Positions 1 to 8,647 of a DNA stretch of 64,000 bases are shown one piece after another. Within the stretch, counting starts at the first letter, position 1. Each line of letters starts with the position of its first letter. The notes beneath the pieces are model-generated. The model had not been told where the DNA came from, made no database searches, and worked only from the letters and a program-made list of their open reading frames with translations. The stretch is from Algicoccus sp048820935. Its GTDB lineage: Bacteria; Pseudomonadota; Gammaproteobacteria; Burkholderiales; Burkholderiaceae_B. A program made the position numbers and the translations under genes. The stretch spans positions 94,575-158,574 of the forward strand of contig NZ_JBMERD010000008.1 of NCBI RefSeq assembly GCF_048820935.1, given 5' to 3'.

Positions 1-1
1 A

Positions 2-925
2 GAATTATTTCGACGTAGCGTACCAGCTGAAGTCAAGCTGGTGCTGCTTGTCGTCTTGTCAATGGCATTACTCTTATTCGATGCCAACTCGCGCTATTTG
101 GAACCCGTACGTCAAGGCTTAAGCGTTGTGCTTTATCCGTTTCAGCGGATTGTCATGTTGCCACGCGATGCCATCACATTGGTGCAAGACTACAGCAATG
201 CCGCCAGTTTGCTTAAACAAGAAAGTGAAGAACTGCAACGCCAGCGCATTGAGTTGGCACAAGTTGTGGCCAATGCCGCGCAATTGGATGCTGAGAATTC
301 TCAACTTCGCAGATTGCTGGGTGTTGTGGAAGGTAAGCCCACGTATCCGGCTGTTGTGGTGCAAGTATTGTATGAACCCTCGACACCCTATCAACGACGT
401 TTGGTGTTTAATAAAGGCAGCCGCGATGGCATTGAGCCGGGGATGCCAGTCATTGACGAGGGTGGTCTAGTCGGACAAATTATTCGGGTGACTCCATTTA
501 CCTCAGAGTCTGCCTTGCTCACAGATGAACAGTTGGCCGTCCCAGTACAGATTCTGCGCAATGGTTTGCGTTTAATCGCGTTTGGTACGTCGGGTGCGGG
601 TCTGATTGAAGTGCGTTATTTCTCATCGGATGCGGATATCCGTGAAGGCGATGTGCTGGTGACAAGTGGTGTGGGGGGTGTGTTTCCAGCTGGCATTTCG
701 GTGGGCACAGTGGGCATTGTTGAACGAGACTCAGCATCTGGGTTTGCAAAGGCAACCGCACAACCGACCTCTCATCCAGAAAGATATCGCCATTTTTTGA
801 TTCTGAAAGTCCCGGTTGTACCGGACCGACCTGAAGATCTGCTGATTGAAGAGGTGTGGGCGTCAGAAAACCAGGCAGAATCTGAAACTCAAGGAGACGC
901 GCATGCAAAGCCGGCAGCGGGTTGA
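2..925 (+). CDS. mreC: Rod shape-determining protein MreC (5' end outside window)
   Basis: MreC is a periplasmic, membrane-anchored scaffold of the elongasome that links MreB filaments to the peptidoglycan synthases. The reading frame is open from position 2, so the true start lies upstream. A GTG at 41 would fall inside the membrane anchor and is unlikely to be the start. The order seen is a short arginine-containing cytoplasmic end, one hydrophobic segment (VLSMALLLF), a coiled-coil stretch rich in Glu, Gln and Leu (about residues 50-90 from position 41), and the beta-barrel core with the family-typical GSRDGIEPGMPV. The last 23 bases overlap mreD, and mrdA and rodA follow, which is the usual betaproteobacterial order. 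The assignment is firm; only the N-terminus is missing. Confidence 0.95.
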   Translation, partial: ELFRRSVPAEVKLVLLVVLSMALLLFDANSRYLEPVRQGLSVVLYPFQRIVMLPRDAITLVQDYSNAASLLKQESEELQRQRIELAQVVANAAQLDAENSQLRRLLGVVEGKPTYPAVVVQVLYEPSTPYQRRLVFNKGSRDGIEPGMPVIDEGGLVGQIIRVTPFTSESALLTDEQLAVPVQILRNGLRLIAFGTSGAGLIEVRYFSSDADIREGDVLVTSGVGGVFPAGISVGTVGIVERDSASGFAKATAQPTSHPERYRHFLILKVPVVPDRPEDLLIEEVWASENQAESETQGDAHAKPAAG

Positions 926-1463
926 TTCGACGGCACCGTTTATGCGTGCTCAAGGAATAGGCGGTAAAGCCTTGGACTCTCGCTCCGCAGGTTGGGTGGT
1001 TTGGGGCTCGATTACCGTGGTTTTTATGTTGACGTTATTGCCTTGGCGATTAATGGAAGCAGCTCCGGATTTGCTGATGCTGACGTTGGCATTTTGGGCG
1101 GTTCATGAGTCCAAACGCGTGGGGATGTTGACGGCCTTTGTGTTGGGCTTACTGGTTGATGTGCATGACAGTGGTCCGCTGGGACAGTACGCGTTGACGT
1201 ATGTTCTAGCTTGCTATGGCGGCATCATGCTACACCGTCGTCTACTACGCTTTGATTTGTGGCGACAAGCCATGCACATGGTGCTTGTCTTTTTAGTGGC
1301 GCGTGCGGTGACTGTCGTGATCGCCGCCTGGGTGTCGGGTGCCTGGCCGGGTTGGTGGTGGGTGATCGGTGTGTTGATCGCCAGCGCATTGTGGGTTCCA
1401 GTGGGTTGGTTGTTCTTGTTACCCGGACAAAGGCTCGATGATGTGAACGCTGACGTCAGTTAA
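903..1463 (+). CDS. mreD: Rod shape-determining protein MreD
   Basis: MreD is a small polytopic inner-membrane protein of the elongasome. The 186-residue product has about five hydrophobic segments and the family-typical stretch APDLLMLTLAFWAVHE followed by a Gly/Leu-rich GLLVDVHDSGPLGQ. The start at 903 is preferred over an in-frame ATG at 846 because AAGGAGAC stands just before it and because 846 would add a charged, non-homologous 19-residue leader lying inside mreC. The gene overlaps the end of mreC by 23 bases, which suggests translational coupling. The N-terminal tail before the first membrane segment (about 25 residues) is a little longer than usual. Confidence 0.93.
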   Translation: MQSRQRVDSTAPFMRAQGIGGKALDSRSAGWVVWGSITVVFMLTLLPWRLMEAAPDLLMLTLAFWAVHESKRVGMLTAFVLGLLVDVHDSGPLGQYALTYVLACYGGIMLHRRLLRFDLWRQAMHMVLVFLVARAVTVVIAAWVSGAWPGWWWVIGVLIASALWVPVGWLFLLPGQRLDDVNADVS

Positions 1464-1479
1464 ATGTCAGATAAGAACC

Positions 1480-3423
1480 ATGTTTGATTTTAAATCGGTC
1501 GCACAGAAAGAACGTAGTCGTTTTCTGCTTCGCGCTTGGGTCGCGAGCGGACTGGTGCTGTTCGCACTGGCTTTGATCGGTATACGACTGTGGGTGCTGC
1601 AGGTGGATGAGCACGAAGGCTTATTGCAAAGGGCAGATCGCAACCGTACAGCAGTGATGCCGATTGCGCCGCGCCGAGGTGAAATTGTGGATCGCCACGG
1701 TGAAATTCTCGCGCGTAATTATCTGAGTCATACGCTTGAAGTGGTGCCGGCAGAAGTCCAGAACATGGATAAGATGCTGGACGCTTTGGGTCAAGTCATT
1801 GATTTGTCGCCAAATGCGATTACACGCTTTAAACGTCGAGTTGCGGCAGGTGGTCGCTACCAAGAAATCATGTTGCGTAATGACTTAACGGAACTAGAAG
1901 GCGCGTATTTTGCGGCGCAAGCCTTTCGGTTTCCGGGAGTGAAGCTCAAGGCACGCTGGGTTCGTCAGTATCCTCAAGGACAGGTTGCAGCCCATGTGGT
2001 TGGTTATGTAGGTCGGATTTCTGAAGCGGATCTGCAAGCGCTCGATGAGCGAGGTGATCTCGGTAATTATCGTGGCACGGATGTCATTGGCAAGCAGGGT
2101 GTGGAGCGCGCTTGGGAGGCGATGCTGCACGGGATGACCGGCATTGAATCACTTGAAGTGACCGCACGTGGTGAGCCCATGCGATCTTTACACCGGATTG
2201 ATCCGGAGCCAGGTCGTGATCTGATTCTGACACTGGACTTAAAGCTGCAGCGCGTTGCAGAACAGGCATTTGCACACCATCGGGGTGCATTGGTTGCGAT
2301 TGACCCGCAAAATGGGCAGATCCTCGCTTATGTTTCCCAGCCTTCTTTTGATCCGAATTTGTTTGTTGGGGGTATTGATCAAGAAAGCTGGCGTGAACTC
2401 AATGAATCCAAGGATGTGCCGATGCTCAATCGCCCCATCTCAGGCACCTATCCGATCGGCTCAACCTATAAGCCATTTGTTGCACTGGCTGCGCTTGAGC
2501 TTGGTAAGCGTGATGCAGAAACAAAAATCTATGACCCAGGTTATTTTGAGCTGGGTAATCAGCGCTTTAGGAATGCAGGCTCTGCTCACTATGGGCATGT
2601 CGATATGCACCGTTCGCTCGTGGTGTCTTCAGATACTTACTATTATTCGCTCGCGCCCGAGATTGGGATTGATGCACTGCATGACTTTATGAAGCCTTTT
2701 GGGTTTGGGCAGCGTACGGGGATTGATTTGAGTGGTGAGCGCGCAGGTGTTTTACCATCGATAAAATGGAAGCGAGAAGCTTTTAAAACACCTGAACAAC
2801 AACGTTGGTATGCTGGCGAGACGGTTTCGGCTGCGATTGGTCAAGGGTATAACGCATTTACGATTTTGCAACTGGCGCAAGCCACAAGCGTGCTGGCAAA
2901 CGGGGGGCGATACTATAAGCCTCACCTTGTGATGTCGGCGCAAGATCGTCATGGCCAAGTCGGACGCATTGAGCGCAAAGAGCCTGACTACGTGCTTGAT
3001 ATTGAGCCTAAACATCTGGAAATCATACACGCTGCATTGGCCGATGTGACTCAAAGCGGCACTGCGCGTCGTGCATTTGCCGGCACTCCTTATCAAGCGG
3101 CTGGTAAAACTGGCACGGCACAGTTGTTTAACCTGAAAGGCGGCCGCTATCGAAAGGATGCCATCGATGAGCGCCTGCGAGATCATTCCTTATTTATGGG
3201 GTTTGCGCCGTTAGAAGACCCCTCCATTGCCATCGCTGTGCTGGTTGAGAATGGCGGGTGGGGTAGTGACACAGCTGCACCGATTGCCCGAAAAGTGATG
3301 GATGCCTGGTTGCTTGAAAAAGACAAAGAAGAACAAGAGGCGCAAGAGGAGCAAGAAGGCTCAGACACAGAACAAAAAGTTGCTGCAACTGATCAGCCTG
3401 CTACACAGGAGACTGCCCGATGA
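1480..3423 (+). CDS. mrdA: Peptidoglycan D,D-transpeptidase MrdA (PBP2)
   Basis: PBP2 cross-links peptidoglycan during lateral wall growth and works with the glycosyltransferase RodA. The 647-residue product has an N-terminal membrane anchor (about residues 18-38), a dimerisation/pedestal domain with RRGEIVDRHGE, and a transpeptidase domain with the three class B motifs: STYK (nucleophile serine, in PIGSTYKP), SSD (in VVSSDTYYY) and KTG (in AGKTGTAQ). The length is close to the 633 residues of the E. coli protein. The C-terminal tail of about 35 residues is very acidic and Glu/Gln-rich (EEQEAQEEQEG), which is outside the catalytic fold. The stop codon overlaps the rodA start (ATGA). Confidence 0.96.
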   Translation: MFDFKSVAQKERSRFLLRAWVASGLVLFALALIGIRLWVLQVDEHEGLLQRADRNRTAVMPIAPRRGEIVDRHGEILARNYLSHTLEVVPAEVQNMDKMLDALGQVIDLSPNAITRFKRRVAAGGRYQEIMLRNDLTELEGAYFAAQAFRFPGVKLKARWVRQYPQGQVAAHVVGYVGRISEADLQALDERGDLGNYRGTDVIGKQGVERAWEAMLHGMTGIESLEVTARGEPMRSLHRIDPEPGRDLILTLDLKLQRVAEQAFAHHRGALVAIDPQNGQILAYVSQPSFDPNLFVGGIDQESWRELNESKDVPMLNRPISGTYPIGSTYKPFVALAALELGKRDAETKIYDPGYFELGNQRFRNAGSAHYGHVDMHRSLVVSSDTYYYSLAPEIGIDALHDFMKPFGFGQRTGIDLSGERAGVLPSIKWKREAFKTPEQQRWYAGETVSAAIGQGYNAFTILQLAQATSVLANGGRYYKPHLVMSAQDRHGQVGRIERKEPDYVLDIEPKHLEIIHAALADVTQSGTARRAFAGTPYQAAGKTGTAQLFNLKGGRYRKDAIDERLRDHSLFMGFAPLEDPSIAIAVLVENGGWGSDTAAPIARKVMDAWLLEKDKEEQEAQEEQEGSDTEQKVAATDQPATQETAR

Positions 3424-4583
3424 TCCGACTTTTTAATGCGGTCATGCAGGTGTTTCGTTCGATCGACTGGCCTGTGATGTTGCTGCTGGCACTGTTGTCG
3501 GTGGTGGGATTACTGGTCATGCATTCAGCTGTCGGCGGGACCGACTGGCGTTACGCGGATCAAAGCCGTTATATGGTGTATGCGCTCATCGTGATGTGGA
3601 TTGTGGCACTGATTCCATCGCAATTTCTGGCGCGTTTGGCTCCTTTGGCATATCTGATCACGCTTGCTTTGTTAGTTGCGGTGGCACTTTTTGGGGAGTC
3701 GAGTAAAGGAGCTGCCCGATGGCTAGATATTGGTATTTTGCGCTTGCAGCCTTCTGAAATCATGAAAATCACCTTGCCGATGATGTTGGCTTGGTACTTT
3801 CAGCGTCGGGAAGGCAAAGTGGGCTGGTACGACTTTATGGTCGCCATGGTGATGACTCTGATCCCATTTGCGCTGATTGCTTTGCAGCCTGATTTAGGGA
3901 CCGCGTTGCTCGTGGTGGCTTCGGGGTTTTTTGTGATGTATTTCGCGGGCTTGAGCTTTAAACTCTTGATTCCGTTGGTACTCGCAGCCACGATCGGACT
4001 GAGCGTCATTTATATAAATCAGGACGTGTTGTGTGAGCCTGAAACGGATTGGATTGTGCTGCACTCCTACCAAAAGAGCCGTGTTTGTACCTTGTTGGAT
4101 CCAACTCGCGATCCACTAGGGAGAGGGTTTCATACGATTCAATCGACGATTGCTGTGGGTTCTGGTGGACTTTTAGGGCGGGGCTATATGAGTGGTACGC
4201 AAGGTCAATTGTCGTTTATTCCGGAGCGTACAACTGACTTTATTTTTGCGGTGTTTGCAGAAGAGTTTGGGCTGTTTGGTGCCTTGTCGCTGCTGTTTTT
4301 GTATCTGCTACTGATTATGCGTGGGTTGTTTATTGCCAGTCGTGCCACGACAACCTATGGGCGGCTATTGGCTGGCAGTATTTCCATGACCGTTTTTATT
4401 TATGTGTTTGTGAATACAGGCATGGTGATTGGTTTGTTGCCAGTCGTGGGGGTGCCCTTACCTTTGTTTAGCTACGGAGGGAGTGCGTTACTGAGCTTGG
4501 CCGTCGCTTTTGGTTTGCTGATGGGAATTAGTGCCAAACGTAAACAGCAACAAAAAGCAGTTAAGACAGCGGTTCGTCCATAA
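3420..4583 (+). CDS. rodA: Peptidoglycan glycosyltransferase RodA (MrdB)
   Basis: RodA is the SEDS-family glycosyltransferase that polymerises lipid II during cell elongation. The 387-residue product has about ten hydrophobic segments. It carries the SEDS signatures QPSEIMKI, QPDLGTALL and the long conserved loop GRGYMSGTQGQLSFIPE...DFIFAVFAEEFG. The start overlaps the mrdA stop by four bases (ATGA), so translation is probably coupled. The last 23 bases overlap the end of mutY on the opposite strand. A cysteine-containing loop near residues 203-222 (VLCEPE, SRVCTLL) sits in the periplasmic region and could allow a disulfide, which is inference only. Confidence 0.96.
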   Translation: MIRLFNAVMQVFRSIDWPVMLLLALLSVVGLLVMHSAVGGTDWRYADQSRYMVYALIVMWIVALIPSQFLARLAPLAYLITLALLVAVALFGESSKGAARWLDIGILRLQPSEIMKITLPMMLAWYFQRREGKVGWYDFMVAMVMTLIPFALIALQPDLGTALLVVASGFFVMYFAGLSFKLLIPLVLAATIGLSVIYINQDVLCEPETDWIVLHSYQKSRVCTLLDPTRDPLGRGFHTIQSTIAVGSGGLLGRGYMSGTQGQLSFIPERTTDFIFAVFAEEFGLFGALSLLFLYLLLIMRGLFIASRATTTYGRLLAGSISMTVFIYVFVNTGMVIGLLPVVGVPLPLFSYGGSALLSLAVAFGLLMGISAKRKQQQKAVKTAVRP

Positions 4584-5685
4584 AGCCCAACAAAATGTCG
4601 CGCACAGGTTTGGGAACGCCGTAATCTTCCCAGGTGGCAGGATCGACCCAATTGCTTTGTTCATCTAGGTTGTCGATGTCTGCCATGAGTGTCGCGTGCA
4701 ATTCACGCATCGTCGCATCGTCCGTGATTTCGATGAGCCAGGGCTTTAAGGTGAGCTTTATGTGCGTGAGATCATGGGTGCGAGCAGCCATTTTTAGAAC
4801 ATTCAGATTGAGTGCCTTAAAAGCTGTATGCCAAATTTCTGGTGAAGCTGTTTGTGGCAAACTCCAAAGCCCACCCCAAATGCGTGCTTGAGCACGTTTG
4901 ATCAAATAGATCTCAGCGCCACGTTTAAAGACAAATAAGTGCAATGTTTGTTCAGTTCGTGCTTTACGCACTTGGCGGATAGGCAGTTCATTGACGCGCT
5001 CAGTTTTAAGTGCAATGCAGTGATTTTGTAATGGACATTGGGTGCATTTCGCTTGATTGCGTCGACAGACGGTGGCGCCGAGATCCATTAAGCCCTGAAT
5101 GTAACTGCGCATGTCTGCAGTCTGCTGTGGCTCTGGACTGGTTTTTGGCAAAGTCTCTTGCGCGAGCGCCCAAAGCTGCTTTTGCGTGGCGCTGGCCATG
5201 GGATTGGTGTCAATGCCGAAATACCGACAAAAAACACGCCGTACATTGCCATCCAGAATGGGTGTTCTCTGCCCAAAACTGAAGGCTGCAATGGCGCCTG
5301 CGGTCGAGCGTCCTATGCCGGGGAGTGTTTCTAAATCCTGTGCATTGTCTGGGAACTGACCGTGCCAGTCCGACACAATGGTTTGTGCACAGGCATGCAG
5401 GTTTCGTGCACGCGCGTAGTAACCCAGACCGGCCCAGAGTCGGAGTACTTCATCTTGCGATGCTTGTGCCAAGGATTGAACATTTGGAAATGCTTGTAAA
5501 AAAGCTTCGTAGTAAGGAATAACCGTTTCGACCTGGGTTTGCTGCAACATGATCTCTGAGAGCCAGATTCGGTATGGGTCAAAGTTTTGTTGCCAAGGCA
5601 GTTCATGGCGTCCATGAATACGTTGCCAGTCAATCACAGCTTGTGGCAAAAATCGGATAGCTTGTTCGGAGGATGTGTTGGGCAT
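4561..5685 (-). CDS. mutY: Adenine DNA glycosylase MutY
   Basis: MutY removes adenine mispaired with 8-oxoguanine in base excision repair. Visible elements in order are SEIMLQQTQVETV with the catalytic Glu, the helix-hairpin-helix ETLPGIGRSTAGAI, the catalytic Asp in ILDGNVRRVF, the 4Fe-4S cluster cysteines in the spacing C-x6-C-x2-C-x5-C (CRRNQAKCTQCPLQNHC), and a C-terminal NUDIX-like 8-oxoG recognition domain with GGLWSLPQ. The 374 residues are near the usual length. It is the third gene of an ftsE-ftsX-mutY group, six bases after ftsX. Its 3' end overlaps the rodA 3' end convergently. Confidence 0.96.
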   Translation of the reverse strand: MPNTSSEQAIRFLPQAVIDWQRIHGRHELPWQQNFDPYRIWLSEIMLQQTQVETVIPYYEAFLQAFPNVQSLAQASQDEVLRLWAGLGYYARARNLHACAQTIVSDWHGQFPDNAQDLETLPGIGRSTAGAIAAFSFGQRTPILDGNVRRVFCRYFGIDTNPMASATQKQLWALAQETLPKTSPEPQQTADMRSYIQGLMDLGATVCRRNQAKCTQCPLQNHCIALKTERVNELPIRQVRKARTEQTLHLFVFKRGAEIYLIKRAQARIWGGLWSLPQTASPEIWHTAFKALNLNVLKMAARTHDLTHIKLTLKPWLIEITDDATMRELHATLMADIDNLDEQSNWVDPATWEDYGVPKPVRDILLGFMDEPLS

Positions 5686-5691
5686 TGCGAT

Positions 5692-6600
5692 TTAGAAACG
5701 CGTGTGTCGGGTGACCGACCAACGCGCGGAAAGCGCACCGAGTAGAGAAGCACCGATGAAATACAACCAAAGTAAACCACCAGGCGCAGTATTGAGCACA
5801 AAGATTGCGTCATACGTTTTAGCCAAGTGTCCAACCGCGGCGTTTAAAGGTTCTAGAAAGAGGTGCGATAAAACGATGGCAATTAGCGTAGCCAGTGCAC
5901 AAGTGATGGCGCCTTGATACAAGAACGGACGCCGTACAAAGTTCTCTGTGGCACCGACTAGGCGTGCCACAGCAATTTCGTCGCGCTGAGAAAGGGCTTG
6001 CATGCGTACCGTGTTAAAGACGGCTGACAAGACGACGAGCGCGACAATGCCGGTAATCAGGAGTAGACCGATTTTGGCTAAACGCATGAGCGCTTCCAAA
6101 CGTTGTACCCAAATGCTGTCTAACTGCACAAAAGCGACTTCTGGCCAGTTTCGCCATTCACGAGACAGCGTGTCGGCAGTTTGCGCCAAATGATCTTCAT
6201 TGGCTAGATACACAACGATGGCGTGTGGCAAAGGATTCTCTGAAAGAACGGATAGTGCTTGCTCCCAGGCTGCGTTGTGTTTCAGGTCGTCAATGGCTTG
6301 CGCCTTGTCGATGAGCGTAATTTGATGGATATCAGGGTCATTGGCTTGTTCAATTTTTTTAACAACTGATTTGGCTGTATCCAACGAAGCGTTTGGGTCT
6401 AAAAAGATCGTGATTGCGGGTGTGGTTGAGACTTCTTTGCTTAAAGGCTGGACAGAAAACAAGACCGAAGCGCCTAAGAGGGGCATGGACAGGACGAGCG
6501 AGAGCACGACCAGATTCGATAAAAAAGAAAATGGATGTTGTCCGAGACGTCGGATTGTGACTGCGAGCGCGTAGCGCTGATGTTGTAACCAGCCTTTCAT
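5692..6600 (-). CDS. ftsX: Cell division protein FtsX
   Basis: FtsX is the permease-like partner of FtsE. The FtsEX complex sits at the divisome and drives activators of peptidoglycan hydrolases. The 302-residue product has an N-terminal cytoplasmic part, a first membrane segment (LVVLSLVLSMPLLGA), a large periplasmic domain including the family-typical IFLDPNAS...A and WPEVAFVQLDSIWVQRL, and three more membrane segments near the C-terminus with RDEIAVARLVGAT. The start ATG overlaps the ftsE stop by four bases. The assignment is firm from motifs and from the adjacent ftsE. Confidence 0.95.
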   Translation of the reverse strand: MKGWLQHQRYALAVTIRRLGQHPFSFLSNLVVLSLVLSMPLLGASVLFSVQPLSKEVSTTPAITIFLDPNASLDTAKSVVKKIEQANDPDIHQITLIDKAQAIDDLKHNAAWEQALSVLSENPLPHAIVVYLANEDHLAQTADTLSREWRNWPEVAFVQLDSIWVQRLEALMRLAKIGLLLITGIVALVVLSAVFNTVRMQALSQRDEIAVARLVGATENFVRRPFLYQGAITCALATLIAIVLSHLFLEPLNAAVGHLAKTYDAIFVLNTAPGGLLWLYFIGASLLGALSARWSVTRHTRF

Positions 6601-7277
6601 AATTGTGCTTGCCTGCGTACGGGGAAGTCTTGAAACTGACCGCGTTCAATGATGAGAACACGGTGCGCAAACTCTTGCATGAGTGTTTCATCGTGCGTCG
6701 CGACTAAAGTCGTGACACCCACCTGATTGAAGTCTCGAAACACTGTCATCACGCGACGGGCTGTGTCACGGTCTAGGTTGGCGGTGGGCTCATCGGCAAT
6801 TAAGAGCGCAGGTCGGTTCACAATGGCACGTGCAATAGCCAATCTTTGCTGTTCACCACCGGATAAAGCCAACGGATTGGTGCGTTCTTTGTCAGCTAGA
6901 CCAACTTTTTGTAGGGCGGCCCGTGCGCGGCTCATCGCGATGGATCTGGGCTGCGCGATGACGGCTAGTGGGAGCATGACGTTTTCAATGGCGGTTCGGT
7001 CGTAAAGCAAATGCGTGTCTTGCAAGATGACACCGACTGCTCGCCGCAAATAAGGTTTCGCACGTGCGGAGATCTGATCTAGACGTTGGCCATTGACTTC
7101 AATCGTGCCTTGAGTGCAGGCTTCGAGTCCTGCGACCAGTTTGAGTAACGTGGATTTACCCGCCCCGGATGGACCGGCCACAAACACGAATTCGCCTGCG
7201 TTGACCTTGAAAGAAATATCTTCCAAGATTGGCTGGTTGGCTGTATACGACTTGAATACGTGGTTGAATTCGATCAT
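6597..7277 (-). CDS. ftsE: Cell division ATP-binding protein FtsE
   Basis: FtsE is the ABC ATPase that powers FtsX during septal wall remodelling. The 226-residue product contains Walker A GPSGAGKSTLLK (about residues 35-46), the Q-loop VILQDTHLL, the signature LSGGEQQRLAIARA, Walker B ALLIADEPTANLD, and the switch histidine in VATHDE. The first residues MIEFNHVFKSY match the FtsE N-terminus, which supports the start at 7277. It is first in the ftsE-ftsX-mutY group and reads away from the ssrA gene, so the 7278-7595 region must hold promoters for both directions. Confidence 0.96.
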   Translation of the reverse strand: MIEFNHVFKSYTANQPILEDISFKVNAGEFVFVAGPSGAGKSTLLKLVAGLEACTQGTIEVNGQRLDQISARAKPYLRRAVGVILQDTHLLYDRTAIENVMLPLAVIAQPRSIAMSRARAALQKVGLADKERTNPLALSGGEQQRLAIARAIVNRPALLIADEPTANLDRDTARRVMTVFRDFNQVGVTTLVATHDETLMQEFAHRVLIIERGQFQDFPVRRQAQL

Positions 7278-7431
7278 CGCTGGGGTGATTTACTCAGAGT
7301 TGGCGAAGAATTTGTTTGCTCTATTATCCACTGAATAAGACTGTGGGATGGTGTCACAAGCTCAATCCGATGCGATTTGCACAGTGCAGAAATGGCTTTC
7401 ATTTAAATAATTGACTAAGATCAAGTTTAGT

Positions 7432-7461
7432 TTGATTTTCAAGTGATGAAGCTGCTACAAT
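7432..7461 (+). promoter_or_regulatory. Probable sigma-70 promoter for ssrA
   Basis: TTGATT at 7432-7437 and TACAAT at 7456-7461 are separated by 18 bases. Transcription would begin near 7468 and give a 5' leader of about 130 bases before the mature tmRNA end. The leader would be trimmed, which is normal for pre-tmRNA, but a nearer promoter cannot be excluded. The rest of 7278-7595 holds no gene that I can support. Confidence 0.45.
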
Positions 7462-7595
7462 GGGCAACTCGAAACAGTTCGAAGAGCTAAAGATTAATCG
7501 TCTCTTAGACAAAGTCTGAATGGCACGGAACTTTTTTGAAGATTGAATGTCATAACTATCAGTAACAGTCGATCGTCGTCGACTGATGTATTTCT

Positions 7596-7958
7596 GGGGC
7601 CGACCTGGTTTCGACGTGGGTCGCGAAACAGAGCAGGGCATGCCGAGCACCAGTTCGCTCGTAAAACCACTGGAAAAGCTATAAACGCCAACGACGAGCG
7701 TTTCGCTCTGGCCGCTTAAGCGGTGAGCCGCTGCACTAATTTGTCTTTGGGTTAGGTGAGGAAACTCACAGCAGCGTCATTTACAAAGAATCGGAGTCCG
7801 GTGGGTCACACACTGTCCTCCTAAATTGATGTGAATCGCTGAGATTAGGCCTGTCGGTTGGCTGGGATCAAGGTTAAAACTCAAATAAATCGACTACGCA
7901 TGTAGAACTGCCTGCAGAGGGCTTGCGGACGGGGGTTCAATTCCCCCCGGCTCCACCA
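7596..7958 (+). ncRNA. ssrA: Transfer-messenger RNA (tmRNA)
   Basis: tmRNA rescues stalled ribosomes and tags the unfinished protein for proteolysis. The 5' end GGGGCCG pairs with CGGCTCC before the encoded ACCA, giving a seven-pair acceptor stem with one G-U. The 5' side continues into the conserved CTGGTTTCGACG, and the T arm GGGGG-TTCAATT-CCCCC is intact at 7931-7947. The tag reading frame runs from 7687 to the TAA at 7717-7719 and encodes ANDERFALAA, the form known from Burkholderia and Bordetella. The mature length is about 363 nt. The 3' end of this gene is a common integration target, and an integrase relic lies just downstream. Confidence 0.97.
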
Positions 7959-7964
7959 ATAAAC

Positions 7965-7992
7965 AAAAAAGACGTCTCAGGACGTTTTTTTT
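7965..7992 (+). terminator. Terminator of ssrA
   Basis: An ACGTC/GACGT stem with a four-base TCAG loop is flanked by a run of A before it and a run of eight T after it, just after the tmRNA 3' end. The A and T tracts extend the stem, so it is a normal intrinsic terminator. Confidence 0.8.
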
Positions 7993-8132
7993 GTGTCGAA
8001 AATAACTGAAAATCAATAAGTTACGATTTTCTGCCTTTTCCTGTCTCTTTCAATCCCAGCCAATCTAGTGCTTTCGGTATTCCAAACTGTGCTGGCCTGT
8101 CTTTGAAATACCAAATCAAAGGAAAGCTGTTC

Positions 8133-8215
8133 ATGGCGAGGCTCAGCGACAGACAGGTCAGATCAATGCGTCCAAGAGAAAAGATTGCGTTGTCAGCGAC
8201 GGTTTGGCTCGGTAG
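8133..8215 (+). pseudogene. Broken N-terminus of a phage-type tyrosine integrase
   Basis: The first 17 codons from ATG 8133 read MARLSDRQVRSMRPREK, which resembles the N-terminal arm-binding start of P4-type tyrosine integrases (typically LSD..IR..KPREK.YKLSDG). After this the similarity continues in another frame, from 8180, as KDCVVSDGLAR, and then meets a stop at 8213-8215. The position, about 175 bases after the tmRNA 3' end, is where an integrase of an ssrA-inserted element is normally found. I read it as the frameshifted and truncated remnant of such an integrase. A longer in-frame reading from 8103 to 8342 exists but its second half has no recognisable character. The call rests on a short match and is moderate. 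Confidence 0.5.
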
Positions 8216-8300
8216 CTCCCTTTTTTGTGGATCGTTTTTTATGTTGGCATTGATTAGCGTCTGCGGTGAAATTTCCTCAAAACTTTTGTTTAGATGTGTA

Positions 8301-8330
8301 ATGACAATGTCTATACGCTCGGGTTATACT
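8301..8330 (+). promoter_or_regulatory. Probable promoter of the tacA/tacT-type pair
   Basis: ATGACA at 8301-8306 and TATACT at 8325-8330 are spaced by 18 bases, just upstream of the AGGAGG ribosome binding site of the antitoxin gene. Antitoxins of this type usually repress their own promoter, so the operator is expected to overlap this segment. Confidence 0.45.
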
Positions 8331-8356
8331 AGTGCTATGTAATCAGGAGGTGAAAA

Positions 8357-8647
8357 ATGACCACGTTATCTATGGGCAACCAGCGTACCAGTCTTAACCT
8401 GCGCATCAAGCCTGAGGTGCGGGAGCTGATTGATCTGGCTGCCAAGGCATGTGGCAAAAATCGTACGGACTTTATTCTGGATGCGGCTCGGTTGGCTGCC
8501 GAAGATACGCTACTGGATCAGGCGCTGATTCAGGTTGCACCGGACGCCTATGCCGAGTTTTTGAAGCGGCTGGATCAGCCCCCAGCACCTAACCAGGAAC
8601 TACGTAAAACGATGCAGTCCCCAGCACCTTGGGATCTGCAACAGTGA
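8357..8647 (+). CDS. DUF1778 (TacA-type) antitoxin
   Basis: This 96-residue protein has the ribbon-helix-helix start of the DUF1778/TacA antitoxins: RTSLNLRIKPEVRELIDLAAKACGK followed by NRTDFILDAARLAAEDTLLDQ. The N-terminal part should bind DNA as a dimer and repress the operon, and the C-terminal tail (from about residue 60) should wrap and block the acetyltransferase toxin. A strong AGGAGGTG site precedes the ATG. The stop codon overlaps the GTG start of the next gene, which gives translational coupling. It lies between an integrase relic and an IS relic, so it was probably acquired. Confidence 0.88.
   Translation: MTTLSMGNQRTSLNLRIKPEVRELIDLAAKACGKNRTDFILDAARLAAEDTLLDQALIQVAPDAYAEFLKRLDQPPAPNQELRKTMQSPAPWDLQQ

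Noticed and set aside
5010..5282. Plus-strand frames opposite mutY
   Set aside because: They lie fully opposite the conserved mutY motifs and match no family.
8103..8342. A 79-codon open frame after ssrA as an intact gene
   Set aside because: Only the first codons from 8133 resemble an integrase start; the match continues in another frame and stops, and the remainder has no recognisable character. It is treated as a relic.
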